From contig JAUIGO010000008.1 in the NCBI GenBank assembly GCA_030429955.1, positions 1 through 64,000 on the forward strand: a stretch of DNA of 64,000 nt, given 5' to 3'. The notes under the pieces were generated by a model that worked only from the letters and a program-made list of their open reading frames with translations, made no database searches and was not told where the DNA came from. The position numbers and the translations under genes are program-made. Each line of letters opens with the position of its first letter. Position 1 is the first letter of the stretch. This DNA comes from Bacteroidia bacterium (lineage in GTDB: Bacteria; Bacteroidota; Bacteroidia; Flavobacteriales; Flavobacteriaceae). This document shows, piece after piece, positions 9,346 to 17,666 of this stretch.

Positions 9346-10620
9346 ATGCGTGAAGAATTTTTACACTACCTCTGGAAACATAAGAAAATGAGCGTTTTAA
9401 AGCTTGCTACGACTGAGCATGAAAATGTTGAGGTAATTTCAGTTGGGCAACATAATCTTAATTCTGGACCAGATTTTTTTAATGCTCAATTACGTATTGG
9501 AGACCAACTTTGGGCTGGAAATGTTGAAATTCATTTAAAATCATCAGATTGGTTTTTACATAACCACGAAACAGACAAGGCTTATGATAATGTAATTTTG
9601 CATGTGGTATGGGAACATGATACAGATGTTTTTAGAAAAGATAATAGTAAGTTGCCAACATTGGTTTTAAGGGATTTTGTGAATGATGCTACCATTAAAA
9701 ATTATCATACCCTAATGAATAATTCGCAGGATTGGATCAATTGCGAAACTGATTTTGCAAATGTTGACGATTTCATAATCCAGAACTGGTTAGAACGTTT
9801 GTATTTGGAGCGTTTGGAAGAAAAATCAAAAACAGTAGAAACCCTTTTGAAGAAATCCAATAGCGATTGGGAAGCAGTGCTGTTTAAGTTATTGGCAAAA
9901 AACTTTGGTCTTAAAGTAAATGGTGAGGCTTTTTTTAGCTTGGCAAACTCCATTGATTTTTCAATTATTAGAAAGCTGCATTCTAATGCTAAACAATTAG
10001 AGGCCTTATTGTTTGGTCAAGCAAATTTGCTAAACGAAACCATTGAAGATGCTTATTATATTGATTTACAAAACGAGTATAAATACCTCAAGCAAAAGTT
10101 TAAATTAAAAAACGAAGGCGTTTTACCATTGCATTATTTTAGGCTGAGGCCAACAAACTTTCCGACCATAAGAATTGCACAATTAGCAATGCTTTATCAT
10201 TTACAACAGAATTTATTTTCAAAACTTATTAGTTTGGGTACGCTAAAAGAATTTTACAATGTCATGTCTAATGGTACTACAGAGTTTTGGGAAGTACATT
10301 ATACATTTGATAAATCATCAAAATCTTCACAAAAAACAATTTCAAAATCGTTTATAGATTTATTACTCATTAATACTATAATTCCTTTAAAGTATTGTTA
10401 TGCAAAGCAAAACGGAAAGGATGGTCATGAAAATATCATTCGACTAATTCAAGAAATAATGTCTGAAAAAAATAGTATTGTTGATAAATTTCAGTCTCTT
10501 AAACCAGTATCAAATTCGGCCATGCAATCACAAGCCTTATTACAGTTAAAAAATTTATATTGCGATAAAAATAAATGCTTACAATGTGCAGTTGGAAATT
10601 CGCTTTTAAATAGGAAATGA
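9346..10620 (+). CDS. DUF2851 family protein
   Basis: A 424-residue soluble protein from the ATG at 9346 (MREEFLHYLWKHKK); an in-frame TTG nine bases upstream adds three residues but is not preferred. The N-terminal domain contains GQHNLNSGPDFFNAQL and GNVEIHLKSSDW, with VILHVVWEHD, the signature of DUF2851, a Bacteroidota family. The C-terminus has a conserved CDKNKCLQC cluster that could bind metal. The function is unknown. It is followed after 13 bp by a PspC gene and then a K+ channel gene on the same strand. Confidence 0.88.
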   Translation: MREEFLHYLWKHKKMSVLKLATTEHENVEVISVGQHNLNSGPDFFNAQLRIGDQLWAGNVEIHLKSSDWFLHNHETDKAYDNVILHVVWEHDTDVFRKDNSKLPTLVLRDFVNDATIKNYHTLMNNSQDWINCETDFANVDDFIIQNWLERLYLERLEEKSKTVETLLKKSNSDWEAVLFKLLAKNFGLKVNGEAFFSLANSIDFSIIRKLHSNAKQLEALLFGQANLLNETIEDAYYIDLQNEYKYLKQKFKLKNEGVLPLHYFRLRPTNFPTIRIAQLAMLYHLQQNLFSKLISLGTLKEFYNVMSNGTTEFWEVHYTFDKSSKSSQKTISKSFIDLLLINTIIPLKYCYAKQNGKDGHENIIRLIQEIMSEKNSIVDKFQSLKPVSNSAMQSQALLQLKNLYCDKNKCLQCAVGNSLLNRK

Positions 10621-10633
10621 TTAAATTGCGACT

Positions 10634-10861
10634 ATGAATATCTTCTACAAAGCCTTACTTTATTTTCAAAAACATGGTTATTATGTTTGTCAACGTATTG
10701 CAGATCGTTTAGGAATTAGAGCTAAAGTAGTTAGAACTTCATTTATGTACTTAACTTTTGTAACACTTGGTTTTGGCTTTGCGCTCTATTTGTTCATAGC
10801 ATTCTGGATGCGCATAAAAGATTTATTATACACAAAACGAAGCTCAGTGTTTGATTTATAA
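10634..10861 (+). CDS. PspC domain small membrane protein
   Basis: This 75-residue protein has the PspC pattern: CQRIADRLGIRAKVVRTSFMYL (about 20-41, cited in part) followed by a membrane segment of about 20 residues (VTLGFGFALYLFIAFWM). PspC proteins are small inner-membrane stress-related proteins, but this copy is isolated from other psp genes. It sits 13 bp after DUF2851 and 3 bp before the potassium channel gene, so the three are likely co-transcribed. Confidence 0.82.
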   Translation: MNIFYKALLYFQKHGYYVCQRIADRLGIRAKVVRTSFMYLTFVTLGFGFALYLFIAFWMRIKDLLYTKRSSVFDL

Positions 10862-10864
10862 CCT

Positions 10865-11893
10865 ATGGCAAACCCATTAATAAAAGTATTTAGATCTAAA
10901 ATTAATACTGCAGTAATTCTATTGATAGCATTATTGTGTATTGGTGTCTTAGGGTTTAAGATCATGTCCAATTATACATGGATTGATGCCGTTTACATGA
11001 CTGTAATCACCATTACAACCGTTGGTTTTGGTGAAGTTAGACCATTAGATGCTGAATCTAAAATATTTACTATTATCTTAATTTTAACCAGTGTTGTAAT
11101 TGTAGGTTATGCTATTAAGGTTATTACAGAATATATTATCACAAAAAATGATATTGAAGAATTAAAACAAAAAAAGATGCAAAAAAAGATTGACGCGCTT
11201 TCCAATCATGTTATTATATGTGGTTATGGGAGAAATGGAAAACAGGCAGCTAAAAAATTGTTGGATCACAAAAGGTCATTTGTTGTTATTGAATCCAAAA
11301 AGGAAACGGTTGACAAGCATCAAAGTGAAATAGTACCTTTTGTTTATGGAAACGCAAACGAGGATGAAATACTCATGCAAGCTGGTGTAGATAGGGCAGA
11401 TTGTTTAATTTCAGCATTGCCTAGTGATTCAGATAATGTATTTGTGGTACTTTCAGCAAGACAGATTAATAAGAATATCAGGATAATAAGCCGCGCATCT
11501 CAGGAAACAACCTATGGTAAATTAAAACTAGCAGGAGCCAATAATGTTATTTTGCCAGATAAAATTGGTGGTGATCACATGGCGTCTTTAGTTGTAGTTC
11601 CAGACTTATTGGAGTTTATTGATAACCTTTCAATAGTTGGCGAATCAAACATAAATATTGAAGAAATTGCAGTTGAACGTCTTTACGACACTTCAGAGAT
11701 TAAAACCATTAGAGACTTAGACCTCAGAAAAAAAACAGGTTGTAATGTTATTGGTTACAAAAACGAAAAAGGCGAATATCTCATAAACCCAGAAGCAGAG
11801 CTTAAATTAATGCCTAAATCTAAAATAATTGTACTAGGAAGGCCAGAACAAATTCAGAAGCTAAATACAATATATAATATAGAGGTAGAGTAA
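10865..11893 (+). CDS. Potassium channel with RCK (TrkA-N/TrkA-C) domains
   Basis: The 342-residue protein resembles MthK-type channels. It has two membrane helices (about 14-35 and 68-92) around a pore loop with filter TTVGFGEV. A TrkA-N Rossmann domain follows, starting HVIICGYGRNG (about 115-125), and then a TrkA-C domain (about 255-342). It should form a tetrameric K+ channel in the inner membrane gated by ligand or nucleotide binding to the RCK ring. The filter has GFG, as in many bacterial two-TM channels, rather than GYG. It starts 3 bp after the PspC gene; the next gene begins about 100 bp later. Confidence 0.9.
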   Translation: MANPLIKVFRSKINTAVILLIALLCIGVLGFKIMSNYTWIDAVYMTVITITTVGFGEVRPLDAESKIFTIILILTSVVIVGYAIKVITEYIITKNDIEELKQKKMQKKIDALSNHVIICGYGRNGKQAAKKLLDHKRSFVVIESKKETVDKHQSEIVPFVYGNANEDEILMQAGVDRADCLISALPSDSDNVFVVLSARQINKNIRIISRASQETTYGKLKLAGANNVILPDKIGGDHMASLVVVPDLLEFIDNLSIVGESNINIEEIAVERLYDTSEIKTIRDLDLRKKTGCNVIGYKNEKGEYLINPEAELKLMPKSKIIVLGRPEQIQKLNTIYNIEVE

Positions 11894-11991
11894 CCTTTTT
11901 AACAAGCTATTTTTTAAAAACTCAATTTTTTTTAGCATCTTGCTACCTTAAACTAACAATTTAAATAAACTACTAACTAATAATTTTAATT

Positions 11992-13674
11992 ATGAAGAAA
12001 TATCTTCTTTCAATTTCAGCATTAATGTTACCCTTTATAGCCTTGGCTCAAGAAGCAGAAAAAGGACTTGATGAAAAAATAAACGATTGGTTTATGCCAA
12101 TTGCTGTAGGATGGGAAAACATTGTACTGGCAACTGTACCAATTGGTGAATACAATGTACCTTTTGTGGTAATACTATTAGTTGCAGGAGCAACATTCTT
12201 TACTATATATTTTAAATTCCCTAGTATTACTAAATTCTGGACTGCAATTAATACAGTTAGAGGTAAGTATGTTGATATTGAAAAACATGGTGTTGACAAA
12301 CTTTATAATAACGATGAAGCTTTAGCAGTTGAAGATATTCCAAACACCATTCGTGATGAAAGTGCTCATGGTGAAGTGTCTCACTTTCAAGCCCTGGCAA
12401 CTGCAGTTTCTGGAACTGTTGGTTTAGGAAACATTGCTGGTGTTGCTGTAGCTATAGCATTAGGTGGACCAGGAGCAACGTTCTGGATGATTATTTGTGG
12501 ATTATTAGGTATGTCAACAAAATTTGTAGAATGTACATTAGGTGTAAAATATAGAGATGTAGGTCCAGACGGAACCATCTATGGAGGTCCAATGTATTAT
12601 ATGTCTAAAGGGCTAAAAGAACGCGGATTTGCTAGTATAGGAAAAGTATTGGCAGCTATTTTTGCTATCCTTTGTATTGGAGCGTCTTTTGGAGGCGGAA
12701 ACGCTTTTCAATCTAACCAAGCAACAGTTCAAATTACATCCATGTTAGGATTGCAAGGTGGCTCAAATGGATTTATTATTGGTGTCATTTTAGCAATTTT
12801 AGTTGGTATTGTAATTATTGGAGGTATCAAGCGTATAGCTAGTATCACAGAAAAGATTGTACCATTTATGGCTGGAATTTATGTACTTGCAGCTTTAGTA
12901 ATCATATTTGCTAATTTTAGTGATATAGGAACAGCTTTCGGATTAATATTTGATGGCGCATTTACACCAATGGCTGGACTTGGTGGTCTTGTTGGCGTGC
13001 TTATTGTAGGTTTTCAACGTGCAGCTTTCTCAAACGAAGCTGGAGCAGGTTCTGCTGCGATTGCCCACTCTGCAGTTCGTACAAAATATCCTGCATCAGA
13101 AGGTGTTGTGGCACTTTTAGAGCCATTTATTGATACAGTAGTAATTTGTACGATGACTGCTTTAGTTATTATTTTCTTCAATATTGATGGAGGAAATATG
13201 CAAAGTGTTTTCCAATATGGTGCAGCTGGAGATTCAGCTAGTAGCGTGTTGTTAAATGCTGATGGAAGCTCTATTGGAGGTGTGGATTTAACATCTATGG
13301 CTTTTGATTCTGTTATACCAGGATTCTCTTATGTGTTAACAATAGCTATTATATTATTTGCATTTTCAACCATGATTTCTTGGTCTTATTATGGACTTCA
13401 ATCTTGGAAATATTTGTTCGGAAAAGGAAAAGCTGCAGATACAGCATACAAAATATTATTCTTAATATTTATTGTAATTGGTGCGGCAGCAACTTTAGAT
13501 GCTGTTATTAAATTCTCAGATGCAATGATATTAGCGTTGGTGTTCCCTAATATGATTGGTTTATTCTTCTTATTCCCTAAAGTGAGAGACGAAATGAAGA
13601 GATATTTAAAAGCTATTTCAATTAAACAAGAAGCAATACAAGAAGGTGCTGAAGATATTACGAAGCACATGTAA
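11992..13674 (+). CDS. Sodium:alanine symporter family (AGCS) transporter
   Basis: A 560-residue multi-spanning inner-membrane protein of the alanine/glycine:cation symporter family. It has the family segments ALATAVSGTVGLGNIAGVA, GPGATFWMI and FSNEAGAGSAAIAHSA, and about 10-11 hydrophobic helices. An additional N-terminal hydrophobic stretch with a signal-peptide look (residues 1-19, ending ALAQ) precedes it, as in many Bacteroidota members. It probably imports alanine, glycine or a related amino acid with Na+. Its stop is 11 bp before the helix-hairpin-helix gene, and that gene's first codons contain a terminator-like hairpin. Confidence 0.92.
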   Translation: MKKYLLSISALMLPFIALAQEAEKGLDEKINDWFMPIAVGWENIVLATVPIGEYNVPFVVILLVAGATFFTIYFKFPSITKFWTAINTVRGKYVDIEKHGVDKLYNNDEALAVEDIPNTIRDESAHGEVSHFQALATAVSGTVGLGNIAGVAVAIALGGPGATFWMIICGLLGMSTKFVECTLGVKYRDVGPDGTIYGGPMYYMSKGLKERGFASIGKVLAAIFAILCIGASFGGGNAFQSNQATVQITSMLGLQGGSNGFIIGVILAILVGIVIIGGIKRIASITEKIVPFMAGIYVLAALVIIFANFSDIGTAFGLIFDGAFTPMAGLGGLVGVLIVGFQRAAFSNEAGAGSAAIAHSAVRTKYPASEGVVALLEPFIDTVVICTMTALVIIFFNIDGGNMQSVFQYGAAGDSASSVLLNADGSSIGGVDLTSMAFDSVIPGFSYVLTIAIILFAFSTMISWSYYGLQSWKYLFGKGKAADTAYKILFLIFIVIGAAATLDAVIKFSDAMILALVFPNMIGLFFLFPKVRDEMKRYLKAISIKQEAIQEGAEDITKHM

Positions 13675-13685
13675 AATATATTAAA

Positions 13686-14561
13686 ATGAAAAATATAAAA
13701 TCCCATTTCAAGTTCACAAGAGGACAGCGAAATGGGATTTTTTTATTGTTGCTCATCATTATTGTACTTCAGTGTATTTATATGTTTGTTGATGCACCAC
13801 AACAAGATGTTTCAATAAATAAAACAGAACTTAACAAGTTTCAAAATGAAATAGATTCGCTTAAGTTAGTTGAGGTTGAAAATAACAAGCCCAAAATATT
13901 TCCTTTCAATCCAAATTACATAACAGATTATAAAGGCTATACCTTGGGCATGGCTTCTGAAGAAATAGATAGGTTGCTTCAATATAGAGAACAGAATAAA
14001 TGGATCAACTCAACAAAACAATTTCAACAAGTCACAAAAGTATCAGATTCATTGCTTGCTGAAATATCACCTTATTTTAAGTTTCCAGAATGGGTGACTA
14101 ATCCAACACCAAAACCCAATTACAATTACAAGAATAACTCAAATAAAACATTTGAACAAAAGGCCGACTTAAATACTGCAACTGCAAATCAATTACAACG
14201 TGTTAATGGTATTGGTGAAAAGTTATCTGAAAGGATTATTAAATTCAGAAACACATTTAAGGGTGGCTTTATTGCAGACATTCAACTTCAGGATGTATAT
14301 GGTATTTCTCCAGAAGTGCTGGAACGCTTATTCAATGAATTTACTGTAAAAACACCAAGACAAATTGAAAAGATAAATTTGAATAATGCTTCAACTGAAG
14401 AGTTAGTAACCATTCAGCATATAGATTATGAGCTTGCTTATGAGATTATTAACCAACGCACTCTAAGAGAAGGCTACAAATCTTTAGACGAATTAACCAA
14501 AGTAAAAAACTTTCCTTTAGATAAAATCGAGATAATTAAGTTATATTTGAAGCTCGATTAA
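13686..14561 (+). CDS. ComEA-like helix-hairpin-helix protein, membrane anchored
   Basis: The 291-residue protein has one N-terminal membrane segment (about 18-37, GIFLLLLIIIVLQ) and a long outside region with two ComEA-type helix-hairpin-helix units. These start at about ADLNTATANQLQRVNGIG (160-177) and INLNNASTEELVTIQ (230-244). HhH units of this kind bind DNA non-specifically; in ComEA they hold DNA during uptake. No other competence gene is near. The stretch encoding residues 4-19 forms a perfect 13-bp hairpin followed by Ts. Confidence 0.85.
   Translation: MKNIKSHFKFTRGQRNGIFLLLLIIIVLQCIYMFVDAPQQDVSINKTELNKFQNEIDSLKLVEVENNKPKIFPFNPNYITDYKGYTLGMASEEIDRLLQYREQNKWINSTKQFQQVTKVSDSLLAEISPYFKFPEWVTNPTPKPNYNYKNNSNKTFEQKADLNTATANQLQRVNGIGEKLSERIIKFRNTFKGGFIADIQLQDVYGISPEVLERLFNEFTVKTPRQIEKINLNNASTEELVTIQHIDYELAYEIINQRTLREGYKSLDELTKVKNFPLDKIEIIKLYLKLD
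13697..13745 (+). terminator. Terminator-like hairpin inside the start of the HhH gene
   Basis: The arm AAAATCCCATTTC (13697-13709) is perfectly complementary to GAAATGGGATTTT (13729-13741), with a 19-nt loop and more Ts after. It begins 22 nt beyond the symporter stop but lies within codons 4-19 of the next gene, so ribosomes on that gene would melt it. Confidence 0.65.
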
Positions 14562-14566
14562 ATTGC

Positions 14567-15739
14567 ATGATTATGGATAGTATGTACTTCACAGAAGAAC
14601 ATCAATTATTTAGGCAGAGCCTTAAAGATTTTTTACAAAAAGAAGTAGTACCTCATATTGAAAAATGGGAAAAAACAGGAACTATTGAACGCTTCATCTG
14701 GAAAAAATTTGGAGAAATGGGCTACTTTGGCCTAGCAACTCCAACCGAATATGATGGTTTGGATTTAGATTTGTTTTATACAGTCATTCTTCTTGAAGAA
14801 CTACAAAAAATAAATTCAGGTGGTTTTGCAGCTGCAATGTGGGCACACGCTTATTTGGCAATGACACATCTAAATAAGGAAGCCAATCATGAGCAGAAAT
14901 TAAAATATCTTCAACCTAGTGTAATGGGTGAAAAAATAGGATGTCTTTGCGTAACCGAACCCTTTGGTGGAAGCGATGTTGCTGGTATGCGAACAACTGC
15001 TGTTAAGCAAGGAGATACTTATGTGTTAAATGGTTCAAAAACGTTTATCACTAACGGTGTGTATAGTGACTATATGATTGTGGCTGCCAAAACAAATCCA
15101 GAACTTGGCAATAAAGGAATCAGCATGTTTATTGTTGATAGTAAAACCAAAGGAGTCTCCGTTTCAAAATTGGATAAATTGGGCTGGAGAGCTTCAGATA
15201 CTGCTGAAATAGCTTATGTTAATGTGGTTGTTCCAGCTTCAAATTTAATGGGTGAAGAAGGGAAAGGATTCCCTTATATCATGCAACATTTTGCACTAGA
15301 ACGATTAGTTATGGGAATCAATGCACATGCAAGAGCAGAATTTGCCTTGGATTATGCATTACAATATATGTCTGAGCGTAAAACCTTCGGAAAAACCATA
15401 AATAAGTACCAAGCACTTCGCCATCGATATGCCGATTTATATGCTGATATGGAAATTTGTAAAACCTATAATTATTCTGTTGCCTATAAGTTGAACAAAG
15501 GAGAGTATGCTGTAAAAGAAGCTACCATTTCAAAGTTGCGTTCTACAAAAATGGCAGATGAAGTTGCTTATGATTGCTTACAGTTTTTAGGAGGTTATGG
15601 TTATATGGAAGATTATCCAATGGCACGTTTATTACGCGATAGCAGACTAGGTCCAATTGGTGGAGGAACGTCTGAGATACTAAGAGAAATAATAGCCAAA
15701 ATGGTTATAGATAAAAAGGAATATAAACCAGCAACATAA
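14567..15739 (+). CDS. Acyl-CoA dehydrogenase
   Basis: A 390-residue flavoenzyme with all three acyl-CoA dehydrogenase domains: N-terminal helical (to about 120), beta domain with the FAD/substrate segment CLCVTEPFGGSDVAG (127-140), and C-terminal helical domain with ERKTFGKTINKYQALRH and LGGYGYMEDYPMARLLRD. The helix-G Glu (RAEF, E258) matches the catalytic base position of long-chain/isovaleryl-type enzymes, and the usual EGT near the end is GGGTSEI here. It should oxidise an acyl-CoA to the 2-enoyl-CoA, with electrons to ETF. The start could be Met1, Met3 or Met6. No other beta-oxidation gene is adjacent, so the substrate is open. Confidence 0.92.
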   Translation: MIMDSMYFTEEHQLFRQSLKDFLQKEVVPHIEKWEKTGTIERFIWKKFGEMGYFGLATPTEYDGLDLDLFYTVILLEELQKINSGGFAAAMWAHAYLAMTHLNKEANHEQKLKYLQPSVMGEKIGCLCVTEPFGGSDVAGMRTTAVKQGDTYVLNGSKTFITNGVYSDYMIVAAKTNPELGNKGISMFIVDSKTKGVSVSKLDKLGWRASDTAEIAYVNVVVPASNLMGEEGKGFPYIMQHFALERLVMGINAHARAEFALDYALQYMSERKTFGKTINKYQALRHRYADLYADMEICKTYNYSVAYKLNKGEYAVKEATISKLRSTKMADEVAYDCLQFLGGYGYMEDYPMARLLRDSRLGPIGGGTSEILREIIAKMVIDKKEYKPAT

Positions 15740-15754
15740 TTTTTTAATTATTAA

Positions 15755-15784
15755 TTGTTAGTAATAAATAAGTTTTTATATTTG
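15755..15784 (+). promoter_or_regulatory. rpsU promoter
   Basis: TTG at 15755-15757 and TATATTTG at 15777-15784, 19 nt apart, match the Bacteroidota -33/-7 consensus (TTG and TAnnTTTG). The same 19-nt spacing occurs at the trp promoter in this window. Confidence 0.75.
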
Positions 15785-15805
15785 CAGCCTGAAATTCTAA
15801 AAGAG

Positions 15806-15811
15806 AGGAGG
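15806..15811 (+). promoter_or_regulatory. Perfect Shine-Dalgarno sequence of rpsU
   Basis: AGGAGG lies 10 nt before the rpsU ATG, within GAGAGGAGGTTA. No other gene start I checked in this window carries such a site. This fits the proposal that bS21 feeds back on its own mRNA in Bacteroidota. Confidence 0.85.
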
Positions 15812-15821
15812 TTAAGACACT

Positions 15822-16016
15822 ATGTTAATAATACCAATTAAAGAAGGAGAAAATATAGATAGAGCGTTAAAGCGTTTTAAGAGAAAGTTTGATAAAACTG
15901 GGACTAAGCGTATGTTACAAAATCGCAAACAGTTTACTAAACCTTCAGTAGAACGTAGAGCTCAAATACAAAAAGCACAATACATTCAGCGTTTAAGAGA
16001 CTCAGAAGAAATTTAA
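15822..16016 (+). CDS. rpsU: 30S ribosomal protein bS21
   Basis: The 64-residue basic protein matches bS21 over its full length (IPIKEGENIDRALKRFKRKF; later KPSVERRAQIQKAQY). It binds the 30S platform close to the 3' end of 16S rRNA. In Bacteroidota ribosomes bS21, together with bS18 and bS6, holds the anti-Shine-Dalgarno tail so that most mRNAs start without SD pairing. This gene has a strong promoter, a perfect SD and its own terminator, so it is a single-gene transcription unit. Confidence 0.97.
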   Translation: MLIIPIKEGENIDRALKRFKRKFDKTGTKRMLQNRKQFTKPSVERRAQIQKAQYIQRLRDSEEI

Positions 16017-16040
16017 TGGCTTTTTTAAAATAAAGTAAAA

Positions 16041-16069
16041 AACCCACAATATATATTGTGGGTTTTTGT
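16041..16069 (+). terminator. rpsU terminator
   Basis: A perfect 24-bp palindrome (arm aacccacaatat at 16041-16052, partner 16053-16064) is followed by a T-rich run, 24 bp after the rpsU stop. Confidence 0.88.
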
Positions 16070-16123
16070 TTTGTATAGGTTACCTAAAATAAGTTTCGTA
16101 TTTTTAAGCATCAACTTTAGCCT

Positions 16124-17017
16124 ATGACCTTCAAATCGTTTTCAGATTATTTATCTCTCGAAAAAAACTATTCACCTCATACCATAAATGCTTATGTAAG
16201 GGATTTGGAAAGTTTTTCAAGTTTTTGTGAAGACGAATTCAATGAGAAGAACATAGATAATGTAAATTATGCTCAAATAAGAAGTTGGATTATCAAGTTG
16301 GTAGAAACCAATATTTCCAATAGAAGCATCAACAGAAAAGTATCGTCACTCAATAGCTATTTTAAATTTCTATTGAAAACAGAAACCATAACAGTAAATC
16401 CTCTTACAAAACATAAAGCTTTAAAAACTGAAAAAAAAATTCAGATACCATTTTCACAAGCTGAAGTAAATGCTGTATTGAATGATTTTCAATTTGACAA
16501 TACATTTGAAGGCTTAAGAGATAAATCAATTATTGAATTATTCTACTCAACTGGAATCAGGCGTATAGAATTAGTCAATATCAAATTAACTGATGTAAGT
16601 TTTGAAGGAAAAACTCTTAAGGTATTGGGAAAAAGAAACAAAGAGCGAATATTGCCACTGCTAAATTCTACAATTGATACCATAAAGAAATATTTAGTAG
16701 AACGAAATAAACTACCAATTGTTAGTGATAAAGAAATGTTATTTTTAACAAAAAAAGGAGTTAAAATTTATGAAACACTTGTTTACAGAATAATAAATGA
16801 GTATTTTAGTTTAGCATCTTCAAAAGTGAAAAAGAGTCCGCACATACTGAGACATTCTTTTGCAACACATTTGCTAAACCAAGGTGCAGATTTAAATGCA
16901 GTAAAAGAATTATTGGGACATTCAAGTTTAGCGGCAACTCAAGTTTACACACATAATAGTATAGCGGAACTAAAAAAAGTGTATGCTAAATCTCACCCAA
17001 GAAATTCAAAAAATTAA
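16124..17017 (+). CDS. xerC: Tyrosine recombinase XerC
   Basis: The 297-residue protein has an N-terminal SAM-like core-binding domain (about 1-90) and a catalytic domain with the tyrosine recombinase residues: Arg in STGIRRIELVNI, HILRHSFATHLL (HxxR), LGHSS (His) and the nucleophile Tyr in TQVYTH. It should act with XerD at dif to resolve chromosome dimers. It lies between rpsU and hpf, a common chromosomal context in Flavobacteriaceae. No adjacent attachment site or cargo suggests a mobile integrase. Confidence 0.92.
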   Translation: MTFKSFSDYLSLEKNYSPHTINAYVRDLESFSSFCEDEFNEKNIDNVNYAQIRSWIIKLVETNISNRSINRKVSSLNSYFKFLLKTETITVNPLTKHKALKTEKKIQIPFSQAEVNAVLNDFQFDNTFEGLRDKSIIELFYSTGIRRIELVNIKLTDVSFEGKTLKVLGKRNKERILPLLNSTIDTIKKYLVERNKLPIVSDKEMLFLTKKGVKIYETLVYRIINEYFSLASSKVKKSPHILRHSFATHLLNQGADLNAVKELLGHSSLAATQVYTHNSIAELKKVYAKSHPRNSKN

Positions 17018-17046
17018 ATAATTGTCTAACCAAAAGTGTAAAAATC

Positions 17047-17349
17047 ATGAAAGTAAACACACAATCAGTAAACTTTAACGCAGACAAAAAGTTAATAAAC
17101 TTTATACAAAACAGAATGGATAAACTGGATCGTTATTACGACAAGGTCATTAAATCTGATGTTTTTTTAAAAGTAGAAAACACTAGTGATAAAGAAAACA
17201 AAATATTTGAAGCAAGAGTAGATGTTCCTGGCGATAGTTTTGTTGTAAAAAAAGTTTGTAAAACGTTTGAAGAAGGTGCTGACTCAGCCGTAAATTCTTT
17301 AGAAAGACAACTGAAAAAACGTAAAGAAAAATTAAGATCACATTTATAA
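17047..17349 (+). CDS. hpf: Short ribosome hibernation promoting factor (HPF/YfiA family)
   Basis: The 100-residue protein has the HPF/RaiA beta-alpha fold: KVNTQSVNFNADKKLINFI at the start, then DKVIKSDVFLKVEN, and a basic C-terminus (LERQLKKRKEKLRSHL). It lacks the C-terminal dimerisation domain of long HPF, so it is the short type. It would bind the 30S decoding region and hold ribosomes inactive in stationary phase. It starts 29 bp after xerC and is probably co-transcribed with it. Confidence 0.88.
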   Translation: MKVNTQSVNFNADKKLINFIQNRMDKLDRYYDKVIKSDVFLKVENTSDKENKIFEARVDVPGDSFVVKKVCKTFEEGADSAVNSLERQLKKRKEKLRSHL

Positions 17350-17371
17350 TGAAAATTTTTCAAAAAATGTT

Positions 17372-17400
17372 TTGAAACAAAAAAAATATATATACATTTG
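17372..17400 (+). promoter_or_regulatory. Candidate promoter of the tRNA-tuf transcription unit
   Basis: TTG at 17372-17374 and TACATTTG at 17393-17400, 18 nt apart, match the Bacteroidota consensus. The start point would fall inside, or just before, a terminator-like hairpin. Confidence 0.6.
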
Positions 17401-17401
17401 C

Positions 17402-17428
17402 AGTCCGTTAGAAATAGCGGACTTTTTT
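17402..17428 (+). terminator. GAAA-tetraloop hairpin with T-run before tRNA-Thr
   Basis: AGTCCGTTA (17402-17410) pairs with TAGCGGACT (17415-17423) around a GAAA loop, and six Ts follow. It may terminate xerC-hpf or act as a leader attenuator, because a promoter box ends only 2 bp upstream. A second small hairpin (TTGCTA/TAGCAA, 17430-17446) follows. Confidence 0.65.
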
Positions 17429-17452
17429 GTTGCTAAAAAGTAGCAAAAATAA

Positions 17453-17526
17453 GCCGATGTAGCTCAGCTGGCTAGAGCAGCTGATTTGTAATCAGCAGGT
17501 CGTGGGTTCGAGTCCCTCCATCGGCT
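17453..17526 (+). tRNA. tRNA-Thr (anticodon TGT)
   Basis: A 74-nt cloverleaf. The acceptor stem GCCGATG pairs with CATCGGC, the D-arm is present, the anticodon loop is TTTGTAA (TGT) on stem GCTGA/TCAGC, and the T-arm contains GGTTCGAGTCC. CCA is not encoded. First tRNA of the Thr-Tyr-Gly-Thr cluster before tuf. Confidence 0.95.
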
Positions 17527-17595
17527 CAAATAAGTGAAGAGCGCTAAGGAAGTTGATAATTAATTAAACAAAATTATTGACTTGGGACGAGAAGT

Positions 17596-17637
17596 TTATC
17601 CTGAGCGTAGTCGAAGGGAGTCCCTTCATCGGCTCAA
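17596..17637. repeat. Repeat unit fused to a second copy of a tRNA-Thr 3' end
   Basis: TTATCCTGAGCGTAGTCGAA resembles the dispersed flavobacterial palindromic unit. It is followed at 17619-17637 by agtcccttcatcggctcaa, which differs at one base from the tRNA-Thr 3' end at 17511-17529. It may be a relic of tandem tRNA duplication, recombination or integration. Confidence 0.6.
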
Positions 17638-17666
17638 GTTCTTTTAAAAGAGTGGATTTTAATATT

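Noticed and set aside
16124-17017. Phage or island integrase
   Set aside because: The protein is of XerC size and lies between rpsU and hpf; no island features flank it.
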